A stretch of 64,000 nt of DNA from assembly GCF_900102185.1 (NCBI RefSeq), contig NZ_LT629690.1:3038001-3102000 (forward strand), given 5' to 3'. Origin of the DNA: Terriglobus roseus (GTDB taxonomy: Bacteria > Acidobacteriota > Terriglobia > Terriglobales > Acidobacteriaceae). Positions 35,359 to 46,896 of this stretch are shown here, piece by piece (within the stretch, counting starts at the first letter, position 1; each line of letters begins with the position of its first letter). The notes beneath the pieces are model-generated. The model had not been told where the DNA came from, searched no databases, and was given only the letters and a program-made list of their open reading frames with translations. The position numbers were made by a program, and so were the translations under genes.

Positions 35359-38079
35359 TCAGGCAGCCAGATCGCGACCGGGTGTCTTTCTGGCGTCACG
35401 ACCATCCGTCGCTTCGCTGTCGCGCACCAATAGCGCAACAGGAAAATCATCCAGCAGTGTACTGATACGAATCTGCGCCCCACCGGCGTGCACGCGCCCC
35501 GTCATACGATCCGTCCACTTACCTGGCGGCAGCGGAAGGACCGTGCCGCTCCAGTTGTTATCCAGCCGATGCGGAAAACGAGCCACAACCGTAATGACAT
35601 CCCCCGAACGAACATAAGCAATCACATGATCCGCCTTAGAACCCGCTGGCAACAGCGGTTCGTACGTGGCCGATTGATCGAAAGATGCTGGACGCTCATA
35701 ACGAAGTTGCAGTGCCTGCAGAATCACCCAAAGCTTGGGGTATCCCTGCTCAAAATGAGCCAACGCGAATCGGGCTGCGTCTTCGCGTGAGAACCCGCGA
35801 AGCTCTGCAAGCATGTTGCGACGCAGATCGTAATCGACCGGTCTGCGATTATCCGGATCGACCAATGAGTAATCCCATAACTCGGCACCTTGATACAGAT
35901 CGGGAACACCCGGCGATGTGCATTTCAGCAACGTTTGCGCCAATGAGTTGACGCATCCATCGCGTCGAATACGCTGCACGAACGATTCCACTTCTGCAAC
36001 GAATGCAGCGTCACTCAGAATCTGCTCGATAAAGCGGTTCAGTGCGTCTTCATAGGCTTGATTGTTTGCAAGCCACGACGTAATGCGCTTTGCCTCACGC
36101 ATAGCCTTCTGCATGTATTGCTTCAAACGGTCTTCTGCGATGGGCCATGCACCAATCAGCGTCTGATAGAGGAAATACTCCGTGTTCGGATCAGGATAAG
36201 CGCCAGTACGATACTTCGCATTGACGCGCGACCATCGCTTCACTTTCGCAGCCCAACGTCCAGGCATCTCCGCCAACACCGCTATTCTCGCGCGCACATC
36301 GTCCGCCCGTTTGGTGTCATGAGTGGACAACGTCAGCATCGTTGTCGGAAAGGTCGCTTGCATGTGTGCGTTGTACGCGTGAAACTGCTCCACGCTATTG
36401 CCATCCAAGCCGGGATCACCACCCACTTCATTCAATGAGGTGAGCCGATTGAAGGTATAGAAAGCAGTATCTTCCACGCCCTTAGCCATGATGGGCGAAG
36501 TGAATTGCTGGAAACGTGCGACGAATTCGCCTTCCAGCTTTCCCGTCACCTTCAACGTCAGAATGTCACTCATGAAATCAAACAAACCGGCGTCGATATC
36601 TGGCTTCCGGCGCTTTGCTTCTTCGATGGCCTTACCAATGTGTTCGCGATCTTCTTCTGCAATTTCCTGGCGATCCGGTGTCCAGACTACGTAGGTTCGA
36701 TAAATATCGAAACACGCCGCGACATTGCGAATCGCACGTCGAATCTGCGCACGCGTATAGTCGCGGCTGTCGCGGTTGTTTTCACAGATTGCAACAAAGA
36801 TGTTCGCCAACCGATTCACATCGCTGGCCAATGTTTCTTGTGCGATCTTGGACTTCTTCTCGAACATGACATCGGCATAACTTTCATGCTCATTCGTGAA
36901 GTCGCGGTAAATAGCATCGATTCTTCGCAAGCCATCCGGTGCGACCAGCAGACCGTTGCAGAGGTTCATGAAGTCGTAACCACTTGTTCCCTGCACTGGC
37001 CAGTCCTGCCGCAGCCACTCGCCGGGCTCAAGAATCTTCTCCACCACAATCCATGCATGTGGGGAGCTCGAACGTAAACGCTCCAGATACTGCTTGGGGT
37101 CGCGCAGACCATCAGGATGGTCGATGCGCACACCATCCAGCACACCCTTGTCCAACCAATACAAAATCAGTTCATGCGTTTCTTCGAAGACATACTCACG
37201 CTCCATGCGCAGACCAATGAGTGAATTGACATCGAAGAAGCGGCGATATCCAAGCTCCTGATCGGAGGTGCGCCAATAGGCAAGACGGAAGTTCTGTGCG
37301 TTCAGGATTTCGTCCAGCGCATCAATATTTCCGTTCAGTTCTGCGAGCGCTTCATCAATCGAGCGGCAGATCGCTTCTTCTTCTCTGCACAGTCGTTGCA
37401 GCAATCCAAGCAAGACTTGCTTGTCGCGATGGCGTGCAAGCTGCACGCTGCGATCCGTGGAATCGGGCGCAGGTAAGCGTGCAAAGGAAACGGCAAGGAA
37501 GTTCAGCGTGTCAGAAGGTGCAAGCTCTGCAGCGCGCGCCAGAAGACCATACAAGGAACGCGGAGCAACAGGAAACTCCTGCTCGCCATAACGGACTCTG
37601 AACTGCACACCGTCACGATCAATGTGTATTTCGCGTCTCTCCAGCACCCGACCATACTGATCGCCAAGGACCGGCATCAGTACTTTATCGCGCAGTTTCT
37701 CTTCCGCAGAGTTCCAATCGATATCGAAGAAGGTGGCAAAACGGCTGGACGGTCCGTTCTCCAAGACGTCCCACCACATGCGATTCGTGCGGTCCACAGA
37801 CATGTGATTTGGCACAATGTCCAGAACCTGGCCAAGACCAAGCTCTCCAAGTTTTCTCGAAAATGCTTCGTGTCCCTCTACTCCACCCAGTTCCGCGTTC
37901 ACGCGATGATGGTCGACGACGTCATAACCATGCGTAGAGCCACTACCTGCCTGAAGGTAAGGGGAGCTATACACATGCGAAATTCCGAGGTCACAAAGAT
38001 ACTCCGCAGTTGCAATTGCCTGGGAAAATGTAAAACCGGCATGCAACTGCAGGCGATATGTAGATAGCGGTGTGCGCAT
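35359..38079 (-). CDS. treY: Malto-oligosyltrehalose synthase
   Basis: 906 residues, GH13. It isomerises the reducing-end alpha-1,4 bond of malto-oligosaccharides to alpha,alpha-1,1. It begins MRTPLSTYRLQLHAGFTFSQ and shows SHVYSSPYLQAGSGSTHGYD, VLDIVPNHMSVDR, the nucleophile segment GVRIDHPDGLRDPKQYLERL, the acid segment IVVEKILEPGEWL, and LSTHDTKRADDVRARI near residue 600. The C-terminal beta-domain ends near the stop. AGGAG lies three bases before ATG 38079. The gap to treZ is 61 bases. Confidence 0.96.
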   Translation of the reverse strand: MRTPLSTYRLQLHAGFTFSQAIATAEYLCDLGISHVYSSPYLQAGSGSTHGYDVVDHHRVNAELGGVEGHEAFSRKLGELGLGQVLDIVPNHMSVDRTNRMWWDVLENGPSSRFATFFDIDWNSAEEKLRDKVLMPVLGDQYGRVLERREIHIDRDGVQFRVRYGEQEFPVAPRSLYGLLARAAELAPSDTLNFLAVSFARLPAPDSTDRSVQLARHRDKQVLLGLLQRLCREEEAICRSIDEALAELNGNIDALDEILNAQNFRLAYWRTSDQELGYRRFFDVNSLIGLRMEREYVFEETHELILYWLDKGVLDGVRIDHPDGLRDPKQYLERLRSSSPHAWIVVEKILEPGEWLRQDWPVQGTSGYDFMNLCNGLLVAPDGLRRIDAIYRDFTNEHESYADVMFEKKSKIAQETLASDVNRLANIFVAICENNRDSRDYTRAQIRRAIRNVAACFDIYRTYVVWTPDRQEIAEEDREHIGKAIEEAKRRKPDIDAGLFDFMSDILTLKVTGKLEGEFVARFQQFTSPIMAKGVEDTAFYTFNRLTSLNEVGGDPGLDGNSVEQFHAYNAHMQATFPTTMLTLSTHDTKRADDVRARIAVLAEMPGRWAAKVKRWSRVNAKYRTGAYPDPNTEYFLYQTLIGAWPIAEDRLKQYMQKAMREAKRITSWLANNQAYEDALNRFIEQILSDAAFVAEVESFVQRIRRDGCVNSLAQTLLKCTSPGVPDLYQGAELWDYSLVDPDNRRPVDYDLRRNMLAELRGFSREDAARFALAHFEQGYPKLWVILQALQLRYERPASFDQSATYEPLLPAGSKADHVIAYVRSGDVITVVARFPHRLDNNWSGTVLPLPPGKWTDRMTGRVHAGGAQIRISTLLDDFPVALLVRDSEATDGRDARKTPGRDLAA

Positions 38080-38235
38080 CGTCTCCTGTGCAGGCTGCTC
38101 CGTGCCGCGCACCGCGGCAGCCTTTCTGTTTTGATCCCTTGGTTCTCTCCTTTAGGTGCTGCTCCTGTGCCGTGAGTTGTTTGGCAAGCTTAACGCGACG
38201 TCAGTCGACGGCAGTCACCGCCACTCTGCGCCGAT

Positions 38236-40098
38236 TCAGCGGCGTTCGGCCGACTCAAGCCCTTCACTCCAGGGACCTTTTCCACCGCTCAGGATGGTGG
38301 CTGCATGCGCCATGGTCAGATGCGAGAACGCCTGTGGGAAATTTCCTACCTGCCGCATTTCTTGCATGTCATATTCTTCTGCGATTAAGCCAAGCGGATT
38401 GCGTAACTTCAACAATCGCTCAAACATGGCGCGGGCTTCCGCCTGCTGGCCACTGAGATACATCACACCCGTCATCCAAAACGAACAAGCCAAGAAGGCA
38501 CCTTCGCCCGGCGGCAATCCATCATCACCGTCCGTGTTGTATCGCAGTACTAGGTCGCCTCTCTGCAACTCTTGTTGAACCGCCTTAAGAGTGCCCGCCA
38601 CCCGCGGGTCGTTCGCAGGCAAGAATCCTACAAGTGGGATTCGTAAAAGAGCCGCGTCAAGGGCATGCGATCCATACGCCTGCACAAACGTATTTCGCTC
38701 CGCGTCGTATCCATTCACGCATACATCCCGATGAATGGCGTCTCTTACATGGCGCCAGCGCTCTACCGCTTCCTGCAGCTTTGCATCACCTTTATCGTCA
38801 GTCCGTTCGTATCCTTCGATGGCGCGCGAAAATGCGACCCATGCCATCACTTTGGAATGCACAAAGTGTTGTTGTGGGCCGCGCACCTCCCATATGCCGT
38901 TGTCCGGTAGCTGCCAGATATTTTCCAGATGCTCAAGCATATTGATCACCAGCGACCGCACCGCCGGCCTCCACACATCGTCTTTCACGGTGGGCGTGTG
39001 TGAGAGTGCCGCAATCACCTCTCCAAACACATCTAACTGCAACTGTTCCGCAGCTTTATTTCCGATATTTACTGGCTTGGAATTCTCATAGCCCGGCAAC
39101 CAATCTGCCTGCCATTCAGTCAATTGCCTTTCGCCTCCAAGCCCATAAAGAGACTGGATTTGTTCTGCCGAACCAGCTATGGCGCGAAGCAGCCATCCAC
39201 GCCATGCCTGCGCTTCTTCTGTGTAACCTTCGTGTAACAACACCAGCAATGTGAAGGCTGTGTCACGCAGCCAGCAGCATCGATAGTCCCAATTACGCAC
39301 ACCGCCGATTTGTTCAGGAAGCGACGTTGTGGGTGCGGCTACAAGACCACCGGTAGGCCGATACGTCAGAGCCTTTAAAGTGATGAGCGAACGCTCCACG
39401 CAATCTTCCCAGTCCGTATGTCCTTTTCGCTGCGAGGTCCATTCTGTCCAGAAGATTTCTGTGTCGCGATAAGCATCGTGAGGATCGAAACTGGCGGGGT
39501 CCTCTTGGAGCGATGATCCGTATGACAGAACAAAACACACCGATTCTCCTTCGCGGACTTCGAAATCGCTCACAGTCGTGAGGCCTTCGCCATGTAAGGG
39601 CGCCTCGGTACGAAGAACTACAAGTTCAGGACCTGCAATGGCACGCATGTGATGATCGACACGTTCCACCCACGGAATGGTTCTGCCATAGTCGAACCTC
39701 AACACAAGATCCATGCGCATCTTCACGGAACCGCGCAGTCCTTTCACAATCCTCACAACATCCGAATTGTTCCCACGCGGTGGCATAAAGTCGCTCACAA
39801 GCACCGCGCCCCGCTCCGTCTTCCACACTTTTTCTACGATCAGAGTGTGCGGTTTGTATCGCCATTCGTCTTCCGTCACGACCTCCTCGGCCGACGGACG
39901 AATCTGAAAATAACCATGGTCTGCTGTTCCGAGCAACGCCGCGAAGCATGCACCGGAGGCGAATGTCGGCCAACAGAGCCAGTCCAGTGATCCGTTGCGG
40001 CAGATAAGCGCTGCCGTTTCGCAATCCCCAATCAAGGCGTAGTCTTCAATCCGAGCCGCATGTAGAGGCTCTTCTGTTTCGTGCTCTTCCTTGGTCAA
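38236..40098 (-). CDS. GH15 glycosidase (trehalase or glucoamylase type)
   Basis: 620 residues. It opens IEDYALIGDCETAALICRNG, the usual start of bacterial cytosolic GH15 enzymes, with an N-terminal beta-sandwich and an (alpha/alpha)6 barrel. Catalytic candidates: Glu in NGIWEVRGPQQHFVHSKVM and Glu in PPGEGAFLACSFW; the substrate segment is RNWDYRCCWLRDTAFT. Context favours trehalose or malto-oligosaccharide hydrolysis to glucose. TTG 40098 is preferred because GGGAG lies eight bases upstream and it leaves a real divergent promoter region; TTG 40218 would give 660 residues. It is the first gene of the minus-strand operon. Confidence 0.85.
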   Translation of the reverse strand: MTKEEHETEEPLHAARIEDYALIGDCETAALICRNGSLDWLCWPTFASGACFAALLGTADHGYFQIRPSAEEVVTEDEWRYKPHTLIVEKVWKTERGAVLVSDFMPPRGNNSDVVRIVKGLRGSVKMRMDLVLRFDYGRTIPWVERVDHHMRAIAGPELVVLRTEAPLHGEGLTTVSDFEVREGESVCFVLSYGSSLQEDPASFDPHDAYRDTEIFWTEWTSQRKGHTDWEDCVERSLITLKALTYRPTGGLVAAPTTSLPEQIGGVRNWDYRCCWLRDTAFTLLVLLHEGYTEEAQAWRGWLLRAIAGSAEQIQSLYGLGGERQLTEWQADWLPGYENSKPVNIGNKAAEQLQLDVFGEVIAALSHTPTVKDDVWRPAVRSLVINMLEHLENIWQLPDNGIWEVRGPQQHFVHSKVMAWVAFSRAIEGYERTDDKGDAKLQEAVERWRHVRDAIHRDVCVNGYDAERNTFVQAYGSHALDAALLRIPLVGFLPANDPRVAGTLKAVQQELQRGDLVLRYNTDGDDGLPPGEGAFLACSFWMTGVMYLSGQQAEARAMFERLLKLRNPLGLIAEEYDMQEMRQVGNFPQAFSHLTMAHAATILSGGKGPWSEGLESAERR

Positions 40099-40140
40099 GG
40101 AATTTTCTCCCGGTGGATAAGGCGTATAAGCGCAATGCAG

Positions 40141-40186
40141 GCAAACGCCTGATTCATCTCCGGCATCCTTACCTGAAGACGTTTGC
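40141..40186. promoter_or_regulatory. Inverted 10-mer pair in the divergent GH15/glgE promoter region
   Basis: GCAAACGCCT (40141-40150) recurs inverted as AGACGTTTGC (40177-40186), matching at nine of ten bases, 26 bases apart. A compact CAGGC-AAAC-GCCTG repeat overlaps the left copy (40138-40151). It could bind a LacI-type sugar repressor serving both operons; no regulator gene is adjacent. Confidence 0.35.
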
Positions 40187-40262
40187 TGGGATGACTCAGC
40201 GTGATTGGATGCAGTCAACCGCCTTCACGGAATGTCTGCAAAGAACGGCAAGGAGGAATTGC

Positions 40263-42395
40263 TTGAAGCCGAAGGAAGGCCGGAGCCGCGTCATCATCGA
40301 AAACGTGCAACCGCAGGTGGACTGCGGACGCCACGCAGTCAAGCGCGTAGTAGGTGATCGCGTTGTTGTATCGGCGGCCATCTATTCGGACGGACACGAT
40401 CACGTTGCAGCAAAGCTTTTTTATCGACGCGAATCAGAAGACACCTGGCGCACCGCCCCCTTTATGGAACGCGGAAACGATGTGTGGGAAGCGGAGTTCA
40501 CGGCAGATGCCATAGGCCCGTGGCTTTATACAGTGCAGGCATGGGTCGATCATTTCGGCACATGGGTTCATGATCTGCATAAGCGAATCGACGCGCAGAC
40601 GACAACGTCCCCCGCGGAAATGCCCGGCGGTCCTGAACAGAACGAAGGTGGTTCCGCGACAGATGAAAATACCGTTGCTCTGGAAGACCTGACGGCTACA
40701 AAAAAGTCATCCACAGGAGCCAGCACTCCGGCCCCCTCGAACGATATCGCGCTGGCCCTTAGAACTGGCGCCACTCTGCTTGACCAGGCCTCGGCACGTG
40801 CACGCACTGCAGACGCGCAGACACTCAAAGGAGCGGCAAGCTCACTTCGTTATCTCGCGGAAAAGAACGCTAATTTTTATGAATTCCCGCTCAGCAACGA
40901 CCTGATCCTGCTGGCACTTCAATATCCGGATTTAAACTTCGCCACTACGTATTCCAAAGGTTTTCCGCTCTGGGTGGATCGCGAACGTGCGCGATTCTCC
41001 ACGTGGTACGAATTCTTTCCGCGCTCCTGCGGCGCAAACGGTGCACACGGCACACTGCGCGATGCCATGGCTTTACTTCCAGAAGTAGCTGAAATGGGAT
41101 TCGACGTTGTCTATTTCCCTCCGATCCATCCCATTGGCACAGCCTTCCGCAAAGGGCGAAACAATTCCATCTTCGCCGCTCCGGACGACGTGGGGAGTCC
41201 ATGGGCCATTGGCAATCGTGACGGCGGCCACAAGGCCATCCTGCGTGAACTAGGAACCTTCGCTGATTTTGAACAACTCATCGGGACGGCGCAAAAATTG
41301 AAGATGGAAATCGCGCTCGACATTGCATTCCAGTGCGCGCCCGATCATCCATGGGTTCACGACCATCCAAATTGGTTCAAAATCCGTCCGGATGGAAGCA
41401 TTCAATATGCGGAGAATCCCCCCAAGAAATATCAGGACATCTATCCGATCAATTTCGAATCGGATGACTGGCGCGCACTCTGGGAAGAGTTATGCAGCGT
41501 CTTTCTGTTCTGGATCGACAAGGGCGTGCGTATCTTCCGCGTCGATAATCCGCACACAAAGGCGATTCCCTTCTGGGAGTGGTGCATCGCCGAAATTCGG
41601 CAGACGCATCCTGAAGTGGTCTTTCTGGCAGAGGCATTCACACGTCCGCACGTGATGTATGGATTGGCAAAGATTGGTTACACGCAGAGCTACACGTATT
41701 TCTCATGGCGAACGGAGAAACACGAACTTACGCAGTATATGCAGGAGATCACGACACCTCCGGTCAGCGAATTCTTCCGACCGAACCTATGGCCGAACAC
41801 ACCTGACATTCTGGTCGAATTCCTGCAGGAAGGCGGACGTGCAGCCTTTCAACAACGTGCCATCCTCGCTGCAACATTGAGTGCCAGTTATGGCATTTAT
41901 GGTCCCACCTACGAATTGTGCGAACACGTTCCAGCAAAGCCCAAAAGCGAAGAGTATCTGGACAGCGAAAAGTACCAGTTGCGCACATGGGATCGCGAGG
42001 ATCCAATCTCCATTGCGCCGCTCGTCACTTTGCTGAATCGCCTGCGAAACGCACATCCCGCATTGCAGACGAACGATTCTCTTCACTTTCACGGCATCAG
42101 TAATGATTCACTCATTGCCTACAGCAAAAGGGCGGGAGACGATGTAGTTCTGACCATTGTGAACCTCGATCCGCACCAGACTCAGATTGGTTGGACGGAC
42201 CTGCAACTGATGGAACTCGGTATGCCGCTGGCGGGTGAGTTTGAAGCGCACGACCTGCTCACAGGCGAGACATATCTGTGGCAAGGGTCATATAACTATG
42301 TGAGCCTAGACCCGGAAAAAATGCCGGCACACATCCTGTTACTGCATCCGAAGCATCTTTCCGAACACACGGCCGCGGAGAGTACCGAAGATTGA
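40263..42395 (+). CDS. glgE: Alpha-1,4-glucan:maltose-1-phosphate maltosyltransferase
   Basis: 710 residues, GH13_3. It transfers maltose from maltose-1-phosphate to glucan chains. It has the N-terminal domain ([20 protein letters not shown]), helical insert and barrel with [14 protein letters not shown]-like phosphate site segments, nucleophile Asp428 in [16 protein letters not shown] and acid/base Glu457 in FLAEAFTRP. The start is TTG at 40263: AGGAGG lies six bases upstream and family homology begins there; the frame runs back to 40113. An acidic, Ser/Thr-rich insert of about 60 residues lies near 130-190. The stop overlaps the treS start (TTGA). Confidence 0.95.
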   Translation: MKPKEGRSRVIIENVQPQVDCGRHAVKRVVGDRVVVSAAIYSDGHDHVAAKLFYRRESEDTWRTAPFMERGNDVWEAEFTADAIGPWLYTVQAWVDHFGTWVHDLHKRIDAQTTTSPAEMPGGPEQNEGGSATDENTVALEDLTATKKSSTGASTPAPSNDIALALRTGATLLDQASARARTADAQTLKGAASSLRYLAEKNANFYEFPLSNDLILLALQYPDLNFATTYSKGFPLWVDRERARFSTWYEFFPRSCGANGAHGTLRDAMALLPEVAEMGFDVVYFPPIHPIGTAFRKGRNNSIFAAPDDVGSPWAIGNRDGGHKAILRELGTFADFEQLIGTAQKLKMEIALDIAFQCAPDHPWVHDHPNWFKIRPDGSIQYAENPPKKYQDIYPINFESDDWRALWEELCSVFLFWIDKGVRIFRVDNPHTKAIPFWEWCIAEIRQTHPEVVFLAEAFTRPHVMYGLAKIGYTQSYTYFSWRTEKHELTQYMQEITTPPVSEFFRPNLWPNTPDILVEFLQEGGRAAFQQRAILAATLSASYGIYGPTYELCEHVPAKPKSEEYLDSEKYQLRTWDREDPISIAPLVTLLNRLRNAHPALQTNDSLHFHGISNDSLIAYSKRAGDDVVLTIVNLDPHQTQIGWTDLQLMELGMPLAGEFEAHDLLTGETYLWQGSYNYVSLDPEKMPAHILLLHPKHLSEHTAAESTED

Positions 42396-45300
42396 GCACA
42401 ACCATCGTACGTCCGAAGAGGAAGAAGTCCGGCAGCGCCACTGATCCGCTCTGGTTCAAAGACGCAGTCATCTATGAACTACATGTGAAGGCGTTCGCCG
42501 ATAGCAACAATGATGGCATCGGCGACTTTCCCGGCTTGATGGGAAAGCTGGATTATCTGCAGGAGCTGGGTGTCACTTGCATTTGGTTGCTGCCCTTTTT
42601 CCCTTCGCCGCAGCGTGACGATGGCTACGACATCTCTGACTACCTGAGCGTGAACCCGGCCTACGGCACGGTCAACGACTTTCAGTCTTTCCTTGCGGCT
42701 GCTCACGCTCGCGGCATGCAGGTGATGATTGAGCTCGTCATCAATCACACAAGCGATCAGCATCCATGGTTTCAGGCAGCACGCAATGCACCGGCTGGAT
42801 CGCCCGAACGAAACATGTATGTGTGGAGCGATTCGGACAAGTTGTACGACGGTGTCCGCATCATCTTCACCGACACGGAAAAATCCAACTGGACATGGGA
42901 CGCCGTTGCCGGGCAGTACTACTGGCACCGATTCTTCTCACATCAGCCAGATCTAAATTTTGACAATCCGGTGGTACGCGAAACAGTAGCCGATATCATG
43001 CGCTACTGGCTGGATATGGGTGTAGACGGCCTCCGCCTCGACGCAATTCCCTACCTGATCGAGCGAGATGGCACCTCCTGCGAGAACGTTCCGGAAACTC
43101 ACCTGGTCATTAAAGAACTTCGCGCGGTCATGGAATCCGAATATGAAAACCGCATGATCCTGGCGGAAGCGAATATGTGGCCAGAAGATGTGCGGCCATA
43201 CTTTGGCGACGGTGATGAATGCCACATGGCATTCCACTTCCCCCTGATGCCGCGCATTTACATGGCACTGCGACAGGAGGATCGCCTTCCCATCACCGAA
43301 ATCATGGCGCGCACGCCTGACATTCCATCGAATTGCCAATGGGGCATTTTCCTACGCAATCATGATGAACTCACGCTGGAGATGGTCTCCGACGACGAGC
43401 GTGATTACATGTACCTGGCCTATTCGGCAGATCCGCGCATGCGTATCAACGTAGGTATTCGCCGTCGGCTTGCTCCGCTGCTGGACAATAACCGTCGCCG
43501 CATTGAGCTGCTGAATTCGCTCTTACTTTCTTTCCCCGGAACACCGATCCTCTATTACGGCGATGAGATCGGCATGGGCGACAACATTTATCTGGGTGAC
43601 CGCAACGGTGTTCGTACCCCCATGCAGTGGAACAGCGATCGTAATGCGGGCTTCAGCCGCGCCGTTCCTGCAAAACTGTACTCGCCCGTGATCATGGACC
43701 CCATCTGGGGCTATGAAGCGATCAACGTGGAAGCGCAGGAGAGCGACACTTCGTCGCTGCTGCACTGGACACGCAACATGATTGCGTTGCGCAAACTGTT
43801 CCAGGTATTCGGCCGCGGCACGCAGGAGTTTCTGCGCCCGGAGAATCGCAAGGTACTCGCTTACCTACGCGAATACGAGTCAGAACGCGTAGTGTGCGTG
43901 GCGAATCTCTCCCGCTTTGCGCAGCCTGTAACGCTTGATCTATCGCGCTTCAAGGGAATGGTTCCTGTAGAGATGCTCGGGTACGTCTCATTTCCTAAGA
44001 TCACAGATGAACCGTATCCAGTGACACTCGGGCCCTATGCTTTCCTATGGCTGGAACTTCAGCCTGCACCACAGGATGAATCAGAAACACCATCGACGCT
44101 GGACGCTCAAACAGCCGAACTTGTCCTACCCGCTGGCAACTTGCAAAGTGCCACCACCGGAGCCGGAGCAGAGCTGCTGCAGGAAACGTTCCTTCCTAAG
44201 TTTCTGCTGACGCAACGATGGTTCGGTGCAAAGTCGCGCACCATCAAGGCGGTTCACATTGTAGGAAGCGTTCCTCTTCAGCGATTTGACGCTGCGATTC
44301 TGATTCTTGGGATCGACTACATGGAAGGTAATAGCGATACCTATACGCTTCCCGTTGCTTATCTCTCAGGTGAGCGGGTGGACAGCCTTCGCGCCGAATC
44401 GCCGCAAAGTATCATCGCCTCGGCACAGATGGGTATTGCAGCAAATGGAGCGCTGGTTGACGGTCTTTTCATCGAAGAAGTTCGCCAGGAATTGCTTCGC
44501 ATCATTGGAACCGAACAGACGCTGGTTACAGACGGCCAAGGAATTCTTACGGGCAAACGCAGTTCTGCATTTGCATCACTACGCGGACCCGATGAGAACA
44601 TTCCCTCGCGCAGAACTTCAGCGGAACAAAGCAATTCGTCGTTGCTCTACGGTGCCGCGTTCATTCTGAAATTGTTTCGCAGACTGCAACCTGGGGAAAA
44701 TCCCGACGCGGAGATCGGGCGTTTCCTTACGGAAACTGCACATTTCCAGCACATTGCCCCGTTCGCTGGAGAACTGCTTTACACCCCGGAGGATGGCGAG
44801 ACGACGACGCTCGGTCTGCTGCAAGGTCTGGTTGCGAATGAAGGTGACGGGTGGGAGTGGACCCTGTCGCAGATCCGTCAATCGTCAAACGGTTCTTCAT
44901 ACACCGATGCCATTCGATTACTTGGGCAGCGAACCGGCGAAATGCATGGCGCGCTCGCAACGCCAACGGACAATCCCGCATTTGCAGTGGAGACGACAAA
45001 CGCGGCCGCACTGGATCGCGATGCTGCGCGACTGGAATCGCAGATCACCATCGCGATCGACGCATTCAAAACAAGTTTCGCGAAACTTTCAGATGCGCTA
45101 CTGCCAGCAGTCGCGACGCTCATCAGCCGGCGAGACGACATGCTGGCGCTTGCAGAGAGTCTTCGTCATATTCCTCCGGCAGAAGCGGGGATTCGAACAC
45201 GCATCCATGGTGACTATCATCTTGGACAGGTGCTTCGCACGAAGGACGATTTCGTTCTGCTGGATTTTGAAGGGGAACCCGCTCGTTCGCTCGAAGAACG

Positions 45301-45628
45301 AAGGATGAAACAGTCGCCTCTTCGCGATGTGGCAGGCATGCTCCGTTCGTTCTCTTACGCCGCTGCAGCTGGCTTTGGAACGCCGCCTTCCGCCCAACGC
45401 GACGAATGGGAACACGCCGCGGCAGGTGCATTCCTGGAGGGTTACCGCCAAGGCACTGGCTCGTTGCCGCACCCCTCCACCGAAGTGGAGGCGATCCTGC
45501 TGCGTGCCTATCTGTTGGAAAAGGCGCTTTACGAGATCATTTATGAGGTGAATAACCGGCCCGACTGGATTGCAATTCCGCTCGCTGGCATACTTGGTCT
45601 GCTGGATATGACAGGAGGCAGGGCATGA
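42392..45628 (+). CDS. treS: Trehalose synthase-maltokinase fusion
   Basis: 1078 residues. Residues 1-560 are a GH13 trehalose synthase interconverting trehalose and maltose: [20 protein letters not shown], nucleophile Asp217 ([10 protein letters not shown]), acid/base Glu259 ([10 protein letters not shown]). Residues about 600-1078 are a maltokinase (Pep2/Mak) making maltose-1-phosphate from [27 protein letters not shown] near 940 and DFEGEP near 958 (kinase catalytic and metal sites), then [14 protein letters not shown]. The fusion couples both steps that feed GlgE. The start is TTG 42392, overlapping the glgE stop; the spacing to GGAG is loose. Confidence 0.95.
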   Translation: MSTTIVRPKRKKSGSATDPLWFKDAVIYELHVKAFADSNNDGIGDFPGLMGKLDYLQELGVTCIWLLPFFPSPQRDDGYDISDYLSVNPAYGTVNDFQSFLAAAHARGMQVMIELVINHTSDQHPWFQAARNAPAGSPERNMYVWSDSDKLYDGVRIIFTDTEKSNWTWDAVAGQYYWHRFFSHQPDLNFDNPVVRETVADIMRYWLDMGVDGLRLDAIPYLIERDGTSCENVPETHLVIKELRAVMESEYENRMILAEANMWPEDVRPYFGDGDECHMAFHFPLMPRIYMALRQEDRLPITEIMARTPDIPSNCQWGIFLRNHDELTLEMVSDDERDYMYLAYSADPRMRINVGIRRRLAPLLDNNRRRIELLNSLLLSFPGTPILYYGDEIGMGDNIYLGDRNGVRTPMQWNSDRNAGFSRAVPAKLYSPVIMDPIWGYEAINVEAQESDTSSLLHWTRNMIALRKLFQVFGRGTQEFLRPENRKVLAYLREYESERVVCVANLSRFAQPVTLDLSRFKGMVPVEMLGYVSFPKITDEPYPVTLGPYAFLWLELQPAPQDESETPSTLDAQTAELVLPAGNLQSATTGAGAELLQETFLPKFLLTQRWFGAKSRTIKAVHIVGSVPLQRFDAAILILGIDYMEGNSDTYTLPVAYLSGERVDSLRAESPQSIIASAQMGIAANGALVDGLFIEEVRQELLRIIGTEQTLVTDGQGILTGKRSSAFASLRGPDENIPSRRTSAEQSNSSLLYGAAFILKLFRRLQPGENPDAEIGRFLTETAHFQHIAPFAGELLYTPEDGETTTLGLLQGLVANEGDGWEWTLSQIRQSSNGSSYTDAIRLLGQRTGEMHGALATPTDNPAFAVETTNAAALDRDAARLESQITIAIDAFKTSFAKLSDALLPAVATLISRRDDMLALAESLRHIPPAEAGIRTRIHGDYHLGQVLRTKDDFVLLDFEGEPARSLEERRMKQSPLRDVAGMLRSFSYAAAAGFGTPPSAQRDEWEHAAAGAFLEGYRQGTGSLPHPSTEVEAILLRAYLLEKALYEIIYEVNNRPDWIAIPLAGILGLLDMTGGRA

Positions 45629-46866
45629 GTACCACCGCAGCCATGGAGATGCGCATGGAGTCACAGGTGGCGAGCAATGCCGTGAGCACAGATACCGTCA
45701 TCTGCCTCGGTCCCTGGTATGCAGATGCTCCAGTTGACCATCTGCAGCCCTTGTTGGATGTACTGCGTGAAGCCCTTGGAGATCGCGCTACGTCCACGCT
45801 GATTGCTTATCCCGTTTCTGATCCCGAAGCCGCTTCATGGCACCAGGATGGCCTATCGCTCCAACCGTATTCATCGATTGCGAGCATGCACACGCTGACT
45901 GTGCAGACAGCCGCCGCATACCTAAGCCTGTACGAAGTGATACGTGCCCACGACGCATCCTGTGGCATGTTATTGGGAGCGGAGGCACACTCACTTTCAC
46001 CTGCTGCCATTCGCGGCTTGCTGGATGCGGTTCTTACGGAACAAGCAGATGTGGCCCTTCCTCGCTACAGCATTGGTCAGCATGATGGCCTGATTAACGC
46101 AGCCATTCTTCACCCACTCACACGAGCACTCTTCGGTGTGCGGAACGCCTTCCCCATGGCGCTGGACCTTGCTCTTTCCACACGCGCCGCCGAACGCATG
46201 GCCGCAGCGGCACAGCAACAAACCGCCGCGGGACAGCCGGACGGACTACTGTGGCCAACCGTTGAAGCAGCCGCCGCCGGGTTCTCCGTCGCCGATGTTT
46301 CCGCAGGCGTTCGCGAAATACCGCATCCATCCACAGCGGATCTTGCCACCATTCTGGGCACTCTGACGGCGTCACTCTTCGCGGAAATTGAAACCAAGGC
46401 GAGCTACTGGCAGCGCACACGTCCTCCTGCCGTTATGCATTCGATCAATAGCGTTCCCGATGTAAATCTTCCGGCACCGCCAGTATCGCCAGAGGAGACT
46501 TCCGAACTCATTGAGAGTTTCCGCATCGGCTACGGCAATCTGCATGAATTGTGGTCGCTTGTTTTGCCACCACAGACCCTTCTCGGCTTGAAACATCTAT
46601 CGCGCCTGCCCGCAGAGAGCTTCACCATGCCAGACACGCTATGGGTGCGCATCGTGTATGACTTTGTACTGGCGCACCGCCTGCGCACGATCAATCGCGG
46701 TCATCTTTTGGGCGCACTCACGCCGTTGTATCTAGCCTGGGTTGCATCACACATACAAGCCAACTCCAACGCAGAAAATCCCCCCGAAGCAACCGCTCGC
46801 GCCTTCGAGGCAGACAAGCCTTATCTGGTTTCGCGTTGGCGGTGGCCCGACCGCTTCAACCCTTAG
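45625..46866 (+). CDS. Degenerate GT81-like glycosyltransferase homologue
   Basis: 413 residues, cytosolic. The middle segment ([20 protein letters not shown] followed by [20 protein letters not shown]) and the end ([20 protein letters not shown], then [13 protein letters not shown]) follow the pattern of glucosylglycerate/mannosylglycerate synthase-like GT-A enzymes, as I recall that family. The metal-binding DxD, expected just before [11 protein letters not shown], reads Gly118-Ala-Glu120, and the N-terminal nucleotide-binding strand is atypical, so catalysis is doubtful. AGGAGG six bases upstream and an ATGA overlap with treS show it is coexpressed with the glucan genes. Confidence 0.6.
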   Translation: MSTTAAMEMRMESQVASNAVSTDTVICLGPWYADAPVDHLQPLLDVLREALGDRATSTLIAYPVSDPEAASWHQDGLSLQPYSSIASMHTLTVQTAAAYLSLYEVIRAHDASCGMLLGAEAHSLSPAAIRGLLDAVLTEQADVALPRYSIGQHDGLINAAILHPLTRALFGVRNAFPMALDLALSTRAAERMAAAAQQQTAAGQPDGLLWPTVEAAAAGFSVADVSAGVREIPHPSTADLATILGTLTASLFAEIETKASYWQRTRPPAVMHSINSVPDVNLPAPPVSPEETSELIESFRIGYGNLHELWSLVLPPQTLLGLKHLSRLPAESFTMPDTLWVRIVYDFVLAHRLRTINRGHLLGALTPLYLAWVASHIQANSNAENPPEATARAFEADKPYLVSRWRWPDRFNP

Positions 46867-46896
46867 CACGTCAGGAACACACAGGAGATTTCCATC

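Noticed and set aside
45183-45205. A GGGGATTCGAAC string resembling the 3' part of a tRNA on the minus strand
   Set aside because: It lies inside the treS-maltokinase reading frame (codons for GIRTRIHGD) and no cloverleaf can be formed.
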